Of a stretch of DNA of 64,000 nucleotides, positions 31,253 through 40,414 are shown piece by piece. The notes beneath the pieces are model-generated. The model had not been told where the DNA came from and did no database searches. It saw only the letters and a program-made list of their open reading frames with translations. Where the stretch lies: positions 1 through 64,000 of the IMG/VR virus record IMGVR_UViG_3300025085_000014; one strand, given 5' to 3'. This stretch comes from a virus. Made by a program: the position numbers and the translations under genes. Every line of letters starts with the position of its first letter. Within the stretch, counting starts at the first letter, position 1.

Positions 31253-34200
31253 ATGGCAAAGTGTGCAAATAGAAATACAGCAGAGTATAAAGCTTTAAAG
31301 AAAAGGTTCAAGACTAATATAGATACAGATAATATTATTAATACTTTTCAGAGAATTAATAATACTGAAGATATACCAAGTGTAACAGACGCTTTAAAAA
31401 CTAGAAGTGACAGAAGAGTAATGTTAGCTGCTAAGAAAAAAGATTTTATAAGTGCTCTGGAATCAAATATTACTGGTACTAGAAAAGCAAGTAAATTTAA
31501 AGGTGGTATATATGCTAACAACACTATTAAAGGAACAAGAACTTCTAATAAAGGTATAGCTAAAAGAAATGCAATAGCAATTATTACAATGTTGCAAAAA
31601 AATAATATACCTACTGGTGTTGGTCAACTTGTTGAAGTGCAAGAAACAGACAAGACCTTTAAGTTTGTTATTAATGATAATTTATTTAGACCCCAAGATG
31701 CTTTACCTGCAAGTATGGATAAAATGTCTGGTAATACTAAAGCTATATTAGCTCACCTAGACAGAATATTTCCTGACCTTACAATAAATAATGTTAGCAG
31801 AAAAGAAGCAAAAGAAATATATGATGGCATAGATGCTAAATACAAATCAAAAGCAAAATGGGAAGATGTCAAGTCTTTTTATTTTAAAGGACAAGCTTAT
31901 GTAATTGGTAGTAGAATTACAGGAGATGTTGCAATAGAAGAAGTACTACACCCAGTAATTGATTCTATATATTTAGATAATCCTGCGTTGTTTAATGGTT
32001 TACTAAAAGAAGCTAAGTTAAATTTTGTTGAACTTAATCAACAAATACTTAATGCTTACACTAAAGAAAAAGGATTTACAGAAAGAGAAAGAAACCTTGA
32101 GCTTGTTACTCAGGCACTTGTCAGACACTTTAGACAAGAGTATGAAAACAAACCTACCAAGAGTTTCATGGATAAAATAAAAGAGTTGTTAGAATGGTTT
32201 AAGAATGTAATTAAAGATCTTAATCTATTTGTAACTAATAGAACTCTAAGAGCTGGTAATATTAAAGACACAGCAACTCTATCTGATATTGCAAAGTTAC
32301 TTAACACAAGCGGCATGCAGTTTAAATTTGAGACACGCAGAACAGGTAAGATTAGATACTCTTTAAATGAAGATGCCGAGAAAGCATTTAAAAAAGCAAT
32401 TGAAGAGGCTGTAGAAGGACCACAAAAAGAAGTTGCTAAACGCATGTTTAATGTTGCACGTTCATCTACAAAAACAGAAACTGATTTAAGTGTATCTAAA
32501 AACTCTGAGTTTTATGACTCATCAAACTTTGTTGTAAGAGATGATTCAGATCATACATATCATGACGTAGAGACTGGAGGTGAATATTTATCAGCTACAA
32601 AAGCAATGAAAGGTGCTTTGCTTAATGAAGAAGAAGTGGCTTTAAACTTAGCCATAGGTCAAGACTTTGATACAATACTTAATGGTATTGCAGCAGGTAT
32701 TTCTATAGAAGAGCTTCAAGGAAAAATGGGTGAACTTTCATCAGAGTTGGTAGAAAAAGTATATGTAGATCTACAAACTCACTTAGAGAGTATAAAAGGT
32801 GATGGTGGTATTGTACTCCCTCAAGTTGTACTTTATGATGATCAGCAAATTACCGGAGAGGTATTAGATAAAGATGGAAAACTACAAAAGGTAACATATC
32901 AAGGTTTAGCAGGTACTGCAGATTTACTTGTAATAACACCAGCTGGAGAAATACAAATCATTGATTTAAAAACAAGCATGCATTATCTAAAGACTGATCC
33001 TGCATACTACGATAAACCATTTACATTAGCTTCTGACTCTTTATTAAAACAGAAAACAGATTCAACAAGTCTGAGTACAAGAGCACAACATAATTTACAA
33101 ATTGCGTTGTATAGAAGAATGTTAGAGAACATGGGTTATACTATGTCTACTCGTGGGGCTTTATCTACTTTTCATGTTAAAGTTGGCATCAATAAAGATA
33201 AGCAAGGTAATAAAACTTTTGATGGCACATATGATATAGAAGGTATACAGTATCACAAAGATTCTGAAATGCAAGGTAAGGTGGATGCATTAATTCCTTC
33301 TAAAACTACCAATGAGCAGAAAGCTAGAATTAATGAAGAAAGAAAAAATTCCGGTGAGTACAACCCTGTTCAAGATGAAGACTTTTTAAGTGAAGAAGAA
33401 AAGCAATCTGAAAATAATAATTCTCAGACTGAGATAGATATATATTTACAAGCATTAGAAGATTTTCAATTAGATTTACTCAAAAGAAGAGAGGCTCTAG
33501 AAAAGATAAAAGGTGGTGTAAGCTTAGATAAAAGTAAGCAAGCCACAATAGAATCTATTAATGAAACAATTAGTAATATTGAAATAGCAGCTACCAATGG
33601 TCCAGATGCTATTAAGGCTGAGTATACTAGAGTTATACAACAAGCAATAAAAGATGTAAAAGAATATACTAATTACATACTAGATCCAAATAATGTTAAA
33701 GACCCAACCTATATAAATTACTTACTTAACTTTGACAGATACAGTCAAACGTTTAGATCATTAATTGAGTTAGGTACAATGGAGAATACTCCATTATCAA
33801 AAACACAGGCTAATTTAGTGTTGGCATTACAAGGCCGTTTGCGTAAACTTAAAGGTAATGATACTACCACTGGTTTAATAGATGCCTCTATTTTTAATTT
33901 TGTAAAAGAAACTGTTAGGGCTGTAAGTTCTGCTGAATTTAATGATGCTGATTTAGAACAAGTATTAACACAAGTTAGAGACATTGGTGTTATTGAATAT
34001 CAAACTGGTGATCTAGCAACAAGTAGAGATACTTTATTAGCAACGTTAGATAAAATATATAAAGCTAAAGCTCAAGAGTATTTAGATAAAGCACAAGCAA
34101 AAGAATTAATAATTAGGAATTATGCTAATACACTTGCTAAGCTTGACCCTGGTACTAAACCTCAAGACCTATATAATTATATGGTTGAGTTTAATGAGAA

Positions 34201-36934
34201 AGGTTTACCTACTGGCTTTATAGTTCAACGTTTAGGTCAGCAATACTATGACATGATAAGTGAACTTAGAAAGAAAGCTTATGATGAAGATGGTAATAAA
34301 AAAGTTTATTTAGAAATAGATAATACAGAAGAAGGAACTGCCGCGCAACTAAAATATAATAAAGATCTTTGGTTGGCTAAGCAAGAAGCAGCAAGGTTTT
34401 GGACTGCAGAAAGAGCAGATGATCAAGATAATATCATAGATGGTAATTTTCATAGATACACTGAAGAGTATAAAAAGCTTAGAGCAAAATATGAAAGCCC
34501 AGTTGTAACTGAAAGTGGGGCTGTTATATGGAAAAAGAAAAGAACAGTTAATGAAAAAGCATGGAGAAACTTTAGAAATAATAACGGTAAATACATTGAC
34601 ACATACTTTGCACAGAAATTAGATGGTAGCCCAACTGGAGTTGTTACTCCTGGTCAAATGTGGATACCTAATAATAAATTTAAAGTAGCTAATGATAGTG
34701 CTATTATAAAAGGCAAAAAGGTAAGTATGCTAAACAGCAAGTATGATTCAATCATGAATCCTACACCTGGTGATGCATTGGGTAAAGCAAGAAAAGAATT
34801 TTATAGTTTCTATGTCTCTACCATGAAAGAGTTAGTTGAGAAACTGCCACCAAGTATGTCAGAACAAATGGTGGGTAGGATACCAACAATTAAATCTAAT
34901 ATATCTAATAGACTAAAAGAAGAAGGTAGCTTCTTTACTAAAGCATACGCTAAGTTAAAAAGAAAAGGCAGTGATATATTTAATGAAACAGGTACTTTTA
35001 GAACTGTTGTAACTAATGAAAAAGGTGATGTTGTTAATAGTCTTCCTATATACTTTACAGGAAGCTTAGGAAAACAAAGTGACTTAGATGCAATAAATAA
35101 AAAGATAGAAGATTTATCAGAATTAAGAAAGCAAGGAAAAGTATCTGCTAAATATTTTAATGAAGAACAAGGAAAGCTATTAGCACAATTAAATAGAATT
35201 GAGAATAAAGCAACTGCAGAAACTCTAAGTTTAGATTTAGGTTCAAGCCTTTTGAAATTTAATTCAATGGCAGAAAACTATGAAGTAATGTCAACTATAG
35301 ATGATATAGTCAAAGCATTTATAAAAGTTTCTGAAAAGAGAGAGGTTTTAGCAGAGAAATCCAAAAATGATATGGTTGCTAAAATTGTGGGTAAGACTAA
35401 AGATTATTTTAAACCTGTAGGTAACAAAGAAGATCAGATAGAAAAGAACATTAAGAAGAGAATAAAGAAATGGGCTAGTATGGTCTACTATGATAACGAG
35501 AATGTCACGCAAAATGCATTAGAAAAAATGACTAATGGTTTAATGCAGTACTCTTCTTTTGCTTATGTTGCAACTAACCCGATGGGTAACATTAATAATT
35601 TAATTATTGGTAGATTAAATAATACTTTAGAACTTATTGGTGCAAAGTATTATAAAAGAAAAGCATATTTACAAATGACCGCTGCCTTTAATAAAGAGCA
35701 GGTTATACTAAAACAAATAAAAAGAACAGGTTATATTATTGATGGTAAAAAAGGTATCTATGATCCTAAGAAACCAATGACTAAATGGGAAGGTTGGGTT
35801 GATGCTTTAAGAATGATGGATTCTGATGTAGAGATAAGAGAGACAGGTGCTGTGGAAGAAGGTGAAAGCTATGTTCAAAAGGCAGCAAACTGGTTCTATT
35901 TATTAAATGATTCATTTGAATACAATGTTCAAACAAAGCAAGGTATGGCCATGGTTGCTTCTATGACTGCTGTTGATGAAGGTGGAAATGAAATGAATCT
36001 TTATGATGCTTCTACGTTTAATCATACCACACAGAAAATTGAGGTTGATACAAAGAAGTATAAGATCTTAGATAGAGACGGTAATGAAATAGAATGGAAT
36101 ACAGATTATAGAAGACAGTTTAGAAATAATATAAGAGAAGTAAATAAAAGAGTTCACGGTAGTTATGCAAGAGCAGATAGAATGGTTTTACAAGGCCACT
36201 TTTTAGGAAAGCTTGCAATACAATTTAAGAAGTGGGTTGCACCATTGCTTAAAAATAGAATGAGAAGTGAATATTATGATGAAAATCTAGGATGGACAGA
36301 AGGACGTTATAGATCTTTTGCTAAGTTTATGGCTTACTCTCTAAAGAATCTAAATCAAGTAGGTAACTTAGAAAAAAACTATAGAGAAGAATTATTAAAA
36401 GACTTTAAAAATCAAGCTGCTGAAAGCGTTGATTATGGTCATGTAGATAAAAGAGTAAATGAGAAAATACAAAATGCTTATCAAACTATTGGAGAGATAG
36501 GTGTTGTATTTTTAGTATTTGCTTTAAGTAGTTTATTAGATGATTTGCTACCAGATGAAGACGATGATGGTTACATTGAGAAAAGACTAAAAAACTTAGC
36601 TAAATATAATGTTGATAGAGCAGGAAAAGAACTTGTGGCATTCTGGCCTGGGTTTGGTACACCGCAAGCCTATCAGCTTATAAAGAATCCTATAGCTTCT
36701 GCTAGTGTTTTAGAAAATTTTGCACAAGCTTTATGGGTAACATTTACTTCAGGTATGGGTGCTATATACTATAGCGATGAAGAGTTTGCTAAAGATAAAG
36801 ACTATGTTTATCAAAGAGGTAAAAATAAAGGTAAGCTTAAAGCTGGTAAAGAATGGGCTGATATACTACCATTCTTAAGTTCTATTAAAAGATTTGATAA
36901 TCTAGATCAGAATAGAAAGTTCTACGTAGACTAA
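31253..36934 (+). CDS. large polyvalent virion protein with PD-(D/E)XK nuclease core
   Basis: An 1,893-residue protein, 3 bases after the giant ORF. A motif at 227-234 (AIEEVLHP) resembles a zincin helix but lacks the first His (EExxH), so it is probably inactive. Residues about 440-700 read as a RecB/Cas4-type nuclease: a HTYHDVETGGEYLSAT phrase, then GTAD with D557, then IIDLKTS with D571 and K573, and a later helical QIALYRRMLE segment that fits the QxxxY motif of RecB-like folds. Residues 700-900 and 1,360-1,450 are helical or coiled coil. A hydrophobic segment lies near 1,745-1,765 (IGVVFLVFALSSLLDDLL), close to an acidic DEDDD. The pattern fits a packaged, ejected multi-domain protein; the nuclease might act on host DNA or process phage ends. 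Domain calls are from visible motifs; target is unknown. Confidence 0.65.
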   Translation: MAKCANRNTAEYKALKKRFKTNIDTDNIINTFQRINNTEDIPSVTDALKTRSDRRVMLAAKKKDFISALESNITGTRKASKFKGGIYANNTIKGTRTSNKGIAKRNAIAIITMLQKNNIPTGVGQLVEVQETDKTFKFVINDNLFRPQDALPASMDKMSGNTKAILAHLDRIFPDLTINNVSRKEAKEIYDGIDAKYKSKAKWEDVKSFYFKGQAYVIGSRITGDVAIEEVLHPVIDSIYLDNPALFNGLLKEAKLNFVELNQQILNAYTKEKGFTERERNLELVTQALVRHFRQEYENKPTKSFMDKIKELLEWFKNVIKDLNLFVTNRTLRAGNIKDTATLSDIAKLLNTSGMQFKFETRRTGKIRYSLNEDAEKAFKKAIEEAVEGPQKEVAKRMFNVARSSTKTETDLSVSKNSEFYDSSNFVVRDDSDHTYHDVETGGEYLSATKAMKGALLNEEEVALNLAIGQDFDTILNGIAAGISIEELQGKMGELSSELVEKVYVDLQTHLESIKGDGGIVLPQVVLYDDQQITGEVLDKDGKLQKVTYQGLAGTADLLVITPAGEIQIIDLKTSMHYLKTDPAYYDKPFTLASDSLLKQKTDSTSLSTRAQHNLQIALYRRMLENMGYTMSTRGALSTFHVKVGINKDKQGNKTFDGTYDIEGIQYHKDSEMQGKVDALIPSKTTNEQKARINEERKNSGEYNPVQDEDFLSEEEKQSENNNSQTEIDIYLQALEDFQLDLLKRREALEKIKGGVSLDKSKQATIESINETISNIEIAATNGPDAIKAEYTRVIQQAIKDVKEYTNYILDPNNVKDPTYINYLLNFDRYSQTFRSLIELGTMENTPLSKTQANLVLALQGRLRKLKGNDTTTGLIDASIFNFVKETVRAVSSAEFNDADLEQVLTQVRDIGVIEYQTGDLATSRDTLLATLDKIYKAKAQEYLDKAQAKELIIRNYANTLAKLDPGTKPQDLYNYMVEFNEKGLPTGFIVQRLGQQYYDMISELRKKAYDEDGNKKVYLEIDNTEEGTAAQLKYNKDLWLAKQEAARFWTAERADDQDNIIDGNFHRYTEEYKKLRAKYESPVVTESGAVIWKKKRTVNEKAWRNFRNNNGKYIDTYFAQKLDGSPTGVVTPGQMWIPNNKFKVANDSAIIKGKKVSMLNSKYDSIMNPTPGDALGKARKEFYSFYVSTMKELVEKLPPSMSEQMVGRIPTIKSNISNRLKEEGSFFTKAYAKLKRKGSDIFNETGTFRTVVTNEKGDVVNSLPIYFTGSLGKQSDLDAINKKIEDLSELRKQGKVSAKYFNEEQGKLLAQLNRIENKATAETLSLDLGSSLLKFNSMAENYEVMSTIDDIVKAFIKVSEKREVLAEKSKNDMVAKIVGKTKDYFKPVGNKEDQIEKNIKKRIKKWASMVYYDNENVTQNALEKMTNGLMQYSSFAYVATNPMGNINNLIIGRLNNTLELIGAKYYKRKAYLQMTAAFNKEQVILKQIKRTGYIIDGKKGIYDPKKPMTKWEGWVDALRMMDSDVEIRETGAVEEGESYVQKAANWFYLLNDSFEYNVQTKQGMAMVASMTAVDEGGNEMNLYDASTFNHTTQKIEVDTKKYKILDRDGNEIEWNTDYRRQFRNNIREVNKRVHGSYARADRMVLQGHFLGKLAIQFKKWVAPLLKNRMRSEYYDENLGWTEGRYRSFAKFMAYSLKNLNQVGNLEKNYREELLKDFKNQAAESVDYGHVDKRVNEKIQNAYQTIGEIGVVFLVFALSSLLDDLLPDEDDDGYIEKRLKNLAKYNVDRAGKELVAFWPGFGTPQAYQLIKNPIASASVLENFAQALWVTFTSGMGAIYYSDEEFAKDKDYVYQRGKNKGKLKAGKEWADILPFLSSIKRFDNLDQNRKFYVD

Positions 36935-36948
36935 AAGAGATTAATAAA

Positions 36949-36981
36949 AACCCCCGGTGTAATTGCCGGGGGTTCTTTTTT
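36949..36981. terminator. bidirectional intrinsic terminator
   Basis: A 9-bp GC-rich stem AACCCCCGG (36949-36957) / CCGGGGGTT (36966-36974) with an 8-base loop is followed by CTTTTTT on the + strand. An A-run before it gives a U-tract on the - strand. It lies between the converging 1,893-residue gene and nrdA and would end both transcripts. Confidence 0.92.
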
Positions 36982-37001
36982 ATTCTGCCAGTAATAAAAT
37001 A

Positions 37002-38627
37002 CTAACCCTCACAACTAGAACATTCTAATATATTACGGGCAAAGTCTTGTGCACTGCTTTTACTAAATTGATAGTACAAGGTTTTTACACCTTCTTCCCA
37101 AGCATACATGTAAAGCTTATTAATATCTTTAGCTGATACTGACGGGTCAATCATTAAGTTTAATGACTGTGACTGATCAATGTACTTCTGCCTTTGCGCT
37201 GCTTGTAGTACAATCTCTTTTGGAGATATCTCAACAAATGATTTAAATACTTCTTTAGAAGGAAAATCTAAGTGTTGTACACTACCATCTTTCTTTAAGA
37301 TAGATTTCCAAGTCTTGTCTGTATTTAGACCATGCTTCTCAAGCTCCTTTTCTAAGAAAGGGTTCTTATAAATAGTCTTAGACTTAGCAAGATCCTTAAT
37401 AAAGTAGTTAGACTTGATAGGCTCTATACCCATAGACACAGCACCGTGTATAAATGAACTAGACTTAGTAGGAGCAATGGCCATAAGAGTAGTGTTAGCA
37501 TAACCTTCTCTAAGAGATGTGTATCCATACTCATTATGTAACTCTCTAGAAGCAATCTCACTTCTGTCTTTAAGCGTTCTAAAGATCTCACTGTTTAATC
37601 CTTTAGCTTGCAATGAGTCAAACTCAAGAAGCTTAGACTGAAACAAAGAGTGGTATCCTAAAACACCAAGTCCAATTGCTCTATGCTTCTCAGCAAAGTT
37701 AAACGCTCTCTTCATACCTGGCATAGTCTCAGACTTAATAATGAATTCATCCATTACTGCGTTTAAGAAATATACATATGTTTCAATTGCATCTGTTTCT
37801 TTTATAAGGTCCCAGTGTAATAAGTTAATAGAACCAAGACAACATACAAAAGAGTTATAACTATCTGTAGGCAATTGAATCTCTGAACATAAGTTTGAAG
37901 CTGTGATCTCCATACCAAGTTCTTTGTAAGGAGAATTATTATTAGAGTTATCTTTAAACATAATATAAGGGAATCCAAACTCACTTCTGTTCTGAATGAT
38001 CTTGGCCCATATCTTACGTTTGCTCTTATCTCCTTCCTTCATCTCACTCATCCACTGATCAGTAACCGTAACACCATACTGTAAATTTTGTATAGGGTTA
38101 CCCTCTGTACCAATATCTAAGAACTCTAAGATATCAGCATGCTCAACAGGCAAGTATACTGCACAAGCACCACGTCTTGCTTCAGACTGTTTACATACAT
38201 CTACTACAGTATCATAAATCTTAGCATAGTGCACTGGACCATCAGCAAAACCACCTGTAGATATTTCAGTTCCTCTTGCTCTAATGTTGCCAATAAAAGC
38301 ACTTGTACCTCCCCCATATTTACTCATCATTCCAATTTCACGTCCTGCATTTAAAATACTATCTAAGTTATCATCAACGTTAGATCCGTAACAACTTATG
38401 GGTAAACCTTTTTGTTTACCAAAGTTTATCCATACGGGAGTAGACAAAGAATAAAATCCTTTTGCCATATAATCTTCAAACTTCTCAGCAAAGCCTTTTA
38501 TGTTTAAGTACTTTTCAGCCTTAATTGCTATGTCTTTTATTCTTTGCTCAGGAGATTCTGATATATATCCCCTTGATAAAAATGTACGGCTATCTTCATT
38601 AAGCCAATAGTATTTATTGTATTCCAT
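37002..38627 (-). CDS. nrdA: class I ribonucleoside-diphosphate reductase, alpha subunit
   Basis: Large subunit of ribonucleotide reductase, which makes deoxyribonucleotides for phage DNA synthesis. The catalytic set is complete: C79 (GLPISCYG), N245-C247-E249 (NLCSE), C262/C263 (VCCLGSINL), the radical-transfer pair Y518-Y519 (TLYYQF) and the C-terminal CSSC (C536, C539) that relays electrons from thioredoxin or glutaredoxin. GGGTSAFIGNIRARG near 105-119 matches the substrate-binding region. At 541 residues it is shorter than the usual 700-800 and lacks the N-terminal ATP-cone, so activity is probably not switched off by dATP. It lies downstream of nrdB and a 46-residue ORF on the same strand, and it ends against the bidirectional terminator. 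Confidence 0.95.
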   Translation of the reverse strand: MEYNKYYWLNEDSRTFLSRGYISESPEQRIKDIAIKAEKYLNIKGFAEKFEDYMAKGFYSLSTPVWINFGKQKGLPISCYGSNVDDNLDSILNAGREIGMMSKYGGGTSAFIGNIRARGTEISTGGFADGPVHYAKIYDTVVDVCKQSEARRGACAVYLPVEHADILEFLDIGTEGNPIQNLQYGVTVTDQWMSEMKEGDKSKRKIWAKIIQNRSEFGFPYIMFKDNSNNNSPYKELGMEITASNLCSEIQLPTDSYNSFVCCLGSINLLHWDLIKETDAIETYVYFLNAVMDEFIIKSETMPGMKRAFNFAEKHRAIGLGVLGYHSLFQSKLLEFDSLQAKGLNSEIFRTLKDRSEIASRELHNEYGYTSLREGYANTTLMAIAPTKSSSFIHGAVSMGIEPIKSNYFIKDLAKSKTIYKNPFLEKELEKHGLNTDKTWKSILKKDGSVQHLDFPSKEVFKSFVEISPKEIVLQAAQRQKYIDQSQSLNLMIDPSVSAKDINKLYMYAWEEGVKTLYYQFSKSSAQDFARNILECSSCEG

Positions 38628-38637
38628 GTTGGTTTGT

Positions 38638-38778
38638 TTAAATTGTTCTGTTTCTTCTCTTGTTGTCCCACTGGACTTTTTTAGATTTACCCAACATCAT
38701 AAATTTAGAAACTCTTTGATTAAAGTTTCCTCTTTCTGTATTTAGTTGGGTATTACCTGTTGTTTGTTCTGAATTCAT
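38638..38778 (-). CDS. 46-residue basic protein between nrdB and nrdA
   Basis: A small ORF starting at MNSEQTTGNTQL and ending KRRNRTI. It begins 10 bases after the nrdB stop and ends 10 bases before the nrdA start, so the operon is continuous with this frame filled. It is polar and ends with a basic tail (KSKKVQWDNKRRN). A longer reading from an ATG inside nrdB (38841) is possible but would overlap nrdB by 53 bases. It is too short and its composition too different to be glutaredoxin, which often sits between RNR genes. Function unknown. Confidence 0.6.
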   Translation of the reverse strand: MNSEQTTGNTQLNTERGNFNQRVSKFMMLGKSKKVQWDNKRRNRTI

Positions 38779-38788
38779 TATGTAATTA

Positions 38789-39769
38789 TTAAAATAGATC
38801 ATCTTCTGTGATGCTCTTGCTTTTCTTATTATAGTCAACACTTTTCTTATAAAAGAAGTCTCCTTCTTTGGTACCTGTTATCTCTATGTCAAACCATTCT
38901 ACTGATTTTAATAGTTCTTGATCTACCTCAAATATAGGCTTCATACCTATTTTATCTAAAGAGTTATTAAATCTGTTTTTAATAAAGTGTTGTATTGTAT
39001 TCTGTGGTAAGAAGCTAAGTTCTCCTTTCTCAAAGATCCAATCAAGTATTCCACACTCTGCTCTATATGCTTTTCTACATGCTGAGTCAATCAGATCTTC
39101 AAACTCTTGATCAAACCATTCAGGATTTTCTTTCTTGATAATGTTAATTAACTCTGCTCCAAAGTTACCATGTATTTCCTCTTCTTTACTAGTAGCCTCA
39201 ACAACATTAGATATACCTTTAAGTACATTCTTTTCTTTGTTAAAGCTCATCATAATTAAGAACTGACTAAACAAGCTTACATGCTCTATAAATAAAGAGA
39301 ATAGCAATACAGATTTAGTATACATTTTATTGTCTCTAGAACGTGTACCATCTAGATACTTCTTTAAGTACTTAAGTCTACCTTCTATTGCAGGCACCTC
39401 AACTACTGATTGAAATTCTTTTTCTAATCCTAGTATTCTAAGCAGCCTGGCGTAGGCATCTTTATGTCTTACTTCTGACTCAGCAAAAGTAAAGCCTACA
39501 TCACCTACTTCTGTGATAGGCATTCTCTTGTAAAGGTCTCCCCAAAAGGTTTTAACGTTAACTTCTATTTGTGCAATAGCAAGCATTGTCTTTTTGATTA
39601 CATCTTTTTCTTCTTTAGATATAGTTACCTTAAAGTCTTGTATGTCTTCTGTAAAATTAAATTCTGTATCTATCCAGTAAGAATGTCTGATAGCGTCTTT
39701 GTAAGCTAATAGTTGTGGATACTCATAAGGTAGTATATTCACTCTTGGTTTGAAGATGTCTTTGTTCAT
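38789..39769 (-). CDS. nrdB: class I ribonucleoside-diphosphate reductase, beta subunit
   Basis: Small subunit of ribonucleotide reductase, holding the di-iron centre and tyrosyl radical. In this 326-residue protein the ligands can be placed as E69 (QIEVNV), E99 and H102 (ESEVRH), E162 (FIEHVS), and E197 and H200 (EEEIH). The radical tyrosine is Y106, four residues after H102 as in E. coli Y122, so this is a Tyr-radical enzyme rather than a radical-less or Mn/Fe Phe variant. The C-terminus is acidic (ITEDDLF), as needed to dock on the alpha subunit. It is first in the nrdB-ORF-nrdA operon and has a structured leader. Confidence 0.95.
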   Translation of the reverse strand: MNKDIFKPRVNILPYEYPQLLAYKDAIRHSYWIDTEFNFTEDIQDFKVTISKEEKDVIKKTMLAIAQIEVNVKTFWGDLYKRMPITEVGDVGFTFAESEVRHKDAYARLLRILGLEKEFQSVVEVPAIEGRLKYLKKYLDGTRSRDNKMYTKSVLLFSLFIEHVSLFSQFLIMMSFNKEKNVLKGISNVVEATSKEEEIHGNFGAELINIIKKENPEWFDQEFEDLIDSACRKAYRAECGILDWIFEKGELSFLPQNTIQHFIKNRFNNSLDKIGMKPIFEVDQELLKSVEWFDIEITGTKEGDFFYKKSVDYNKKSKSITEDDLF

Positions 39770-39800
39770 ATATTAATATTTAAATTTAGTTTGAGAAAAA

Positions 39801-39842
39801 AATAGCTATAATGTCAATTGAGTATTTGACACCATAGCTGTT
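39801..39842 (-). terminator. terminator-like hairpin (possible attenuator) in the nrdB leader
   Basis: Arms of 17 bases (39801-39817 and 39826-39842) pair on the - strand transcript with one mismatch and two G-U pairs around an 8-base loop, and are followed by AUUUUUUU. The two G-U pairs become A-C mismatches on the + strand, so the structure is selected for the nrdB direction. No gene lies upstream on that strand, which makes an attenuator or a small-RNA terminator more likely than an end-of-gene terminator. Confidence 0.55.
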
Positions 39843-39997
39843 TCATGTATATTCAATTTACAAAAAATTGAAGAATCTACCAAAGGGTAGTTTTATTTTA
39901 TTTCCATGCTACGTTTTATGGCTAAAAGTTAAATTATTTGGTTTCATATTTAAAATTTAAAGATTAAAGATTTAAAGTTTCAAAATCTCACTTGGAT

Positions 39998-40008
39998 TTT
40001 GTATATTA
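39998..40008 (+). promoter_or_regulatory. TTTGTATATTA motif upstream of the lysis/fibre block
   Basis: Second exact copy of the 11-mer, 69 bases before the 40078 start. It is followed by TATATAG, similar to the copies at 8084 and 40415. Confidence 0.4.
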
Positions 40009-40077
40009 TATATAGATAGTGTACAAAGATACATATTTTGTATCTGCTATCCTTTTTGTTTATAAAATATATTATAC

Positions 40078-40386
40078 ATGGAGCTAACAGAGATAATCAT
40101 AACAATTATCACCGTTGCTGGATCTACCGGGATTTGGCAATTTATATCTCAAAGATATAAAGCCAAGATGGAAGAACAAAAGTTTGACAAGGTAAACAGT
40201 GATGGAATGCAATATAGAGATGATTTAAAAGCAAGAGTGCGGAACATGGAGTCCCTACTTGCAAAGAGTGCAAATGAGAAAGACGACATGAGACAACAGG
40301 TGCTTGCTTTAACAGCAGAGGTACATGCACTGAGAGTTAAGGTTGAATTTTTAGAAAAAGAAAACGAGAGGTTGAAAAACCTATAA
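40078..40386 (+). CDS. small membrane-anchored coiled-coil protein
   Basis: A 102-residue protein with one N-terminal membrane helix (ELTEIIITIITVAGSTGIWQF, split about residues 2-22) followed by a long charged coiled coil (residues 30-102, with LARKSA/LEKENERLK-type heptads). This arrangement is common for phage lysis-cassette proteins (i-spanin-like) and for membrane-anchored tail-assembly proteins. It opens the lysis/fibre block, after the divergent control region, and precedes a holin-like gene by two genes. A lysis-accessory role is inferred from topology only. Confidence 0.6.
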   Translation: MELTEIIITIITVAGSTGIWQFISQRYKAKMEEQKFDKVNSDGMQYRDDLKARVRNMESLLAKSANEKDDMRQQVLALTAEVHALRVKVEFLEKENERLKNL

Positions 40387-40414
40387 CTGTATGATTTTGA
40401 AAAGATTCAAACTT

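Larger units (their letters stand above)
39770..40077. promoter_or_regulatory. divergent control region between nrdB (-) and the lysis/fibre block (+)
   Basis: This 308-base gap is the only one over 300 bases and holds no gene that I can support. Toward the - strand it has a perfect TAnnTTTG -7-like element (TATCTTTG, + strand 40024-40031), the Bacteroidota -7 consensus, though no TTTG at the -33 spacing. After this the nrdB leader carries three hairpins: 39877-39881/39886-39890, 39852-39859/39865-39872, and 39801-39817/39826-39842. Toward the + strand it has TTTGTATATTA (39998-40008), shared with two other upstream regions. Promoter calls are inferred. Confidence 0.6.

Noticed and set aside
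32110-32445. 111-codon - strand ORF inside the 1,893-residue gene
   Set aside because: Lies antisense in a coding gene and no operon exists on that strand here.
38139-38354. + strand ORF inside nrdA
   Set aside because: Complement of the conserved NrdA catalytic region; composition (Cys/Ser/Thr/Tyr) is a shadow.
38638-38841. Longer 67-residue reading of the ORF between nrdB and nrdA
   Set aside because: It would overlap nrdB by 53 bases; the ATG at 38778 gives regular 10-base spacing on both sides and is preferred.
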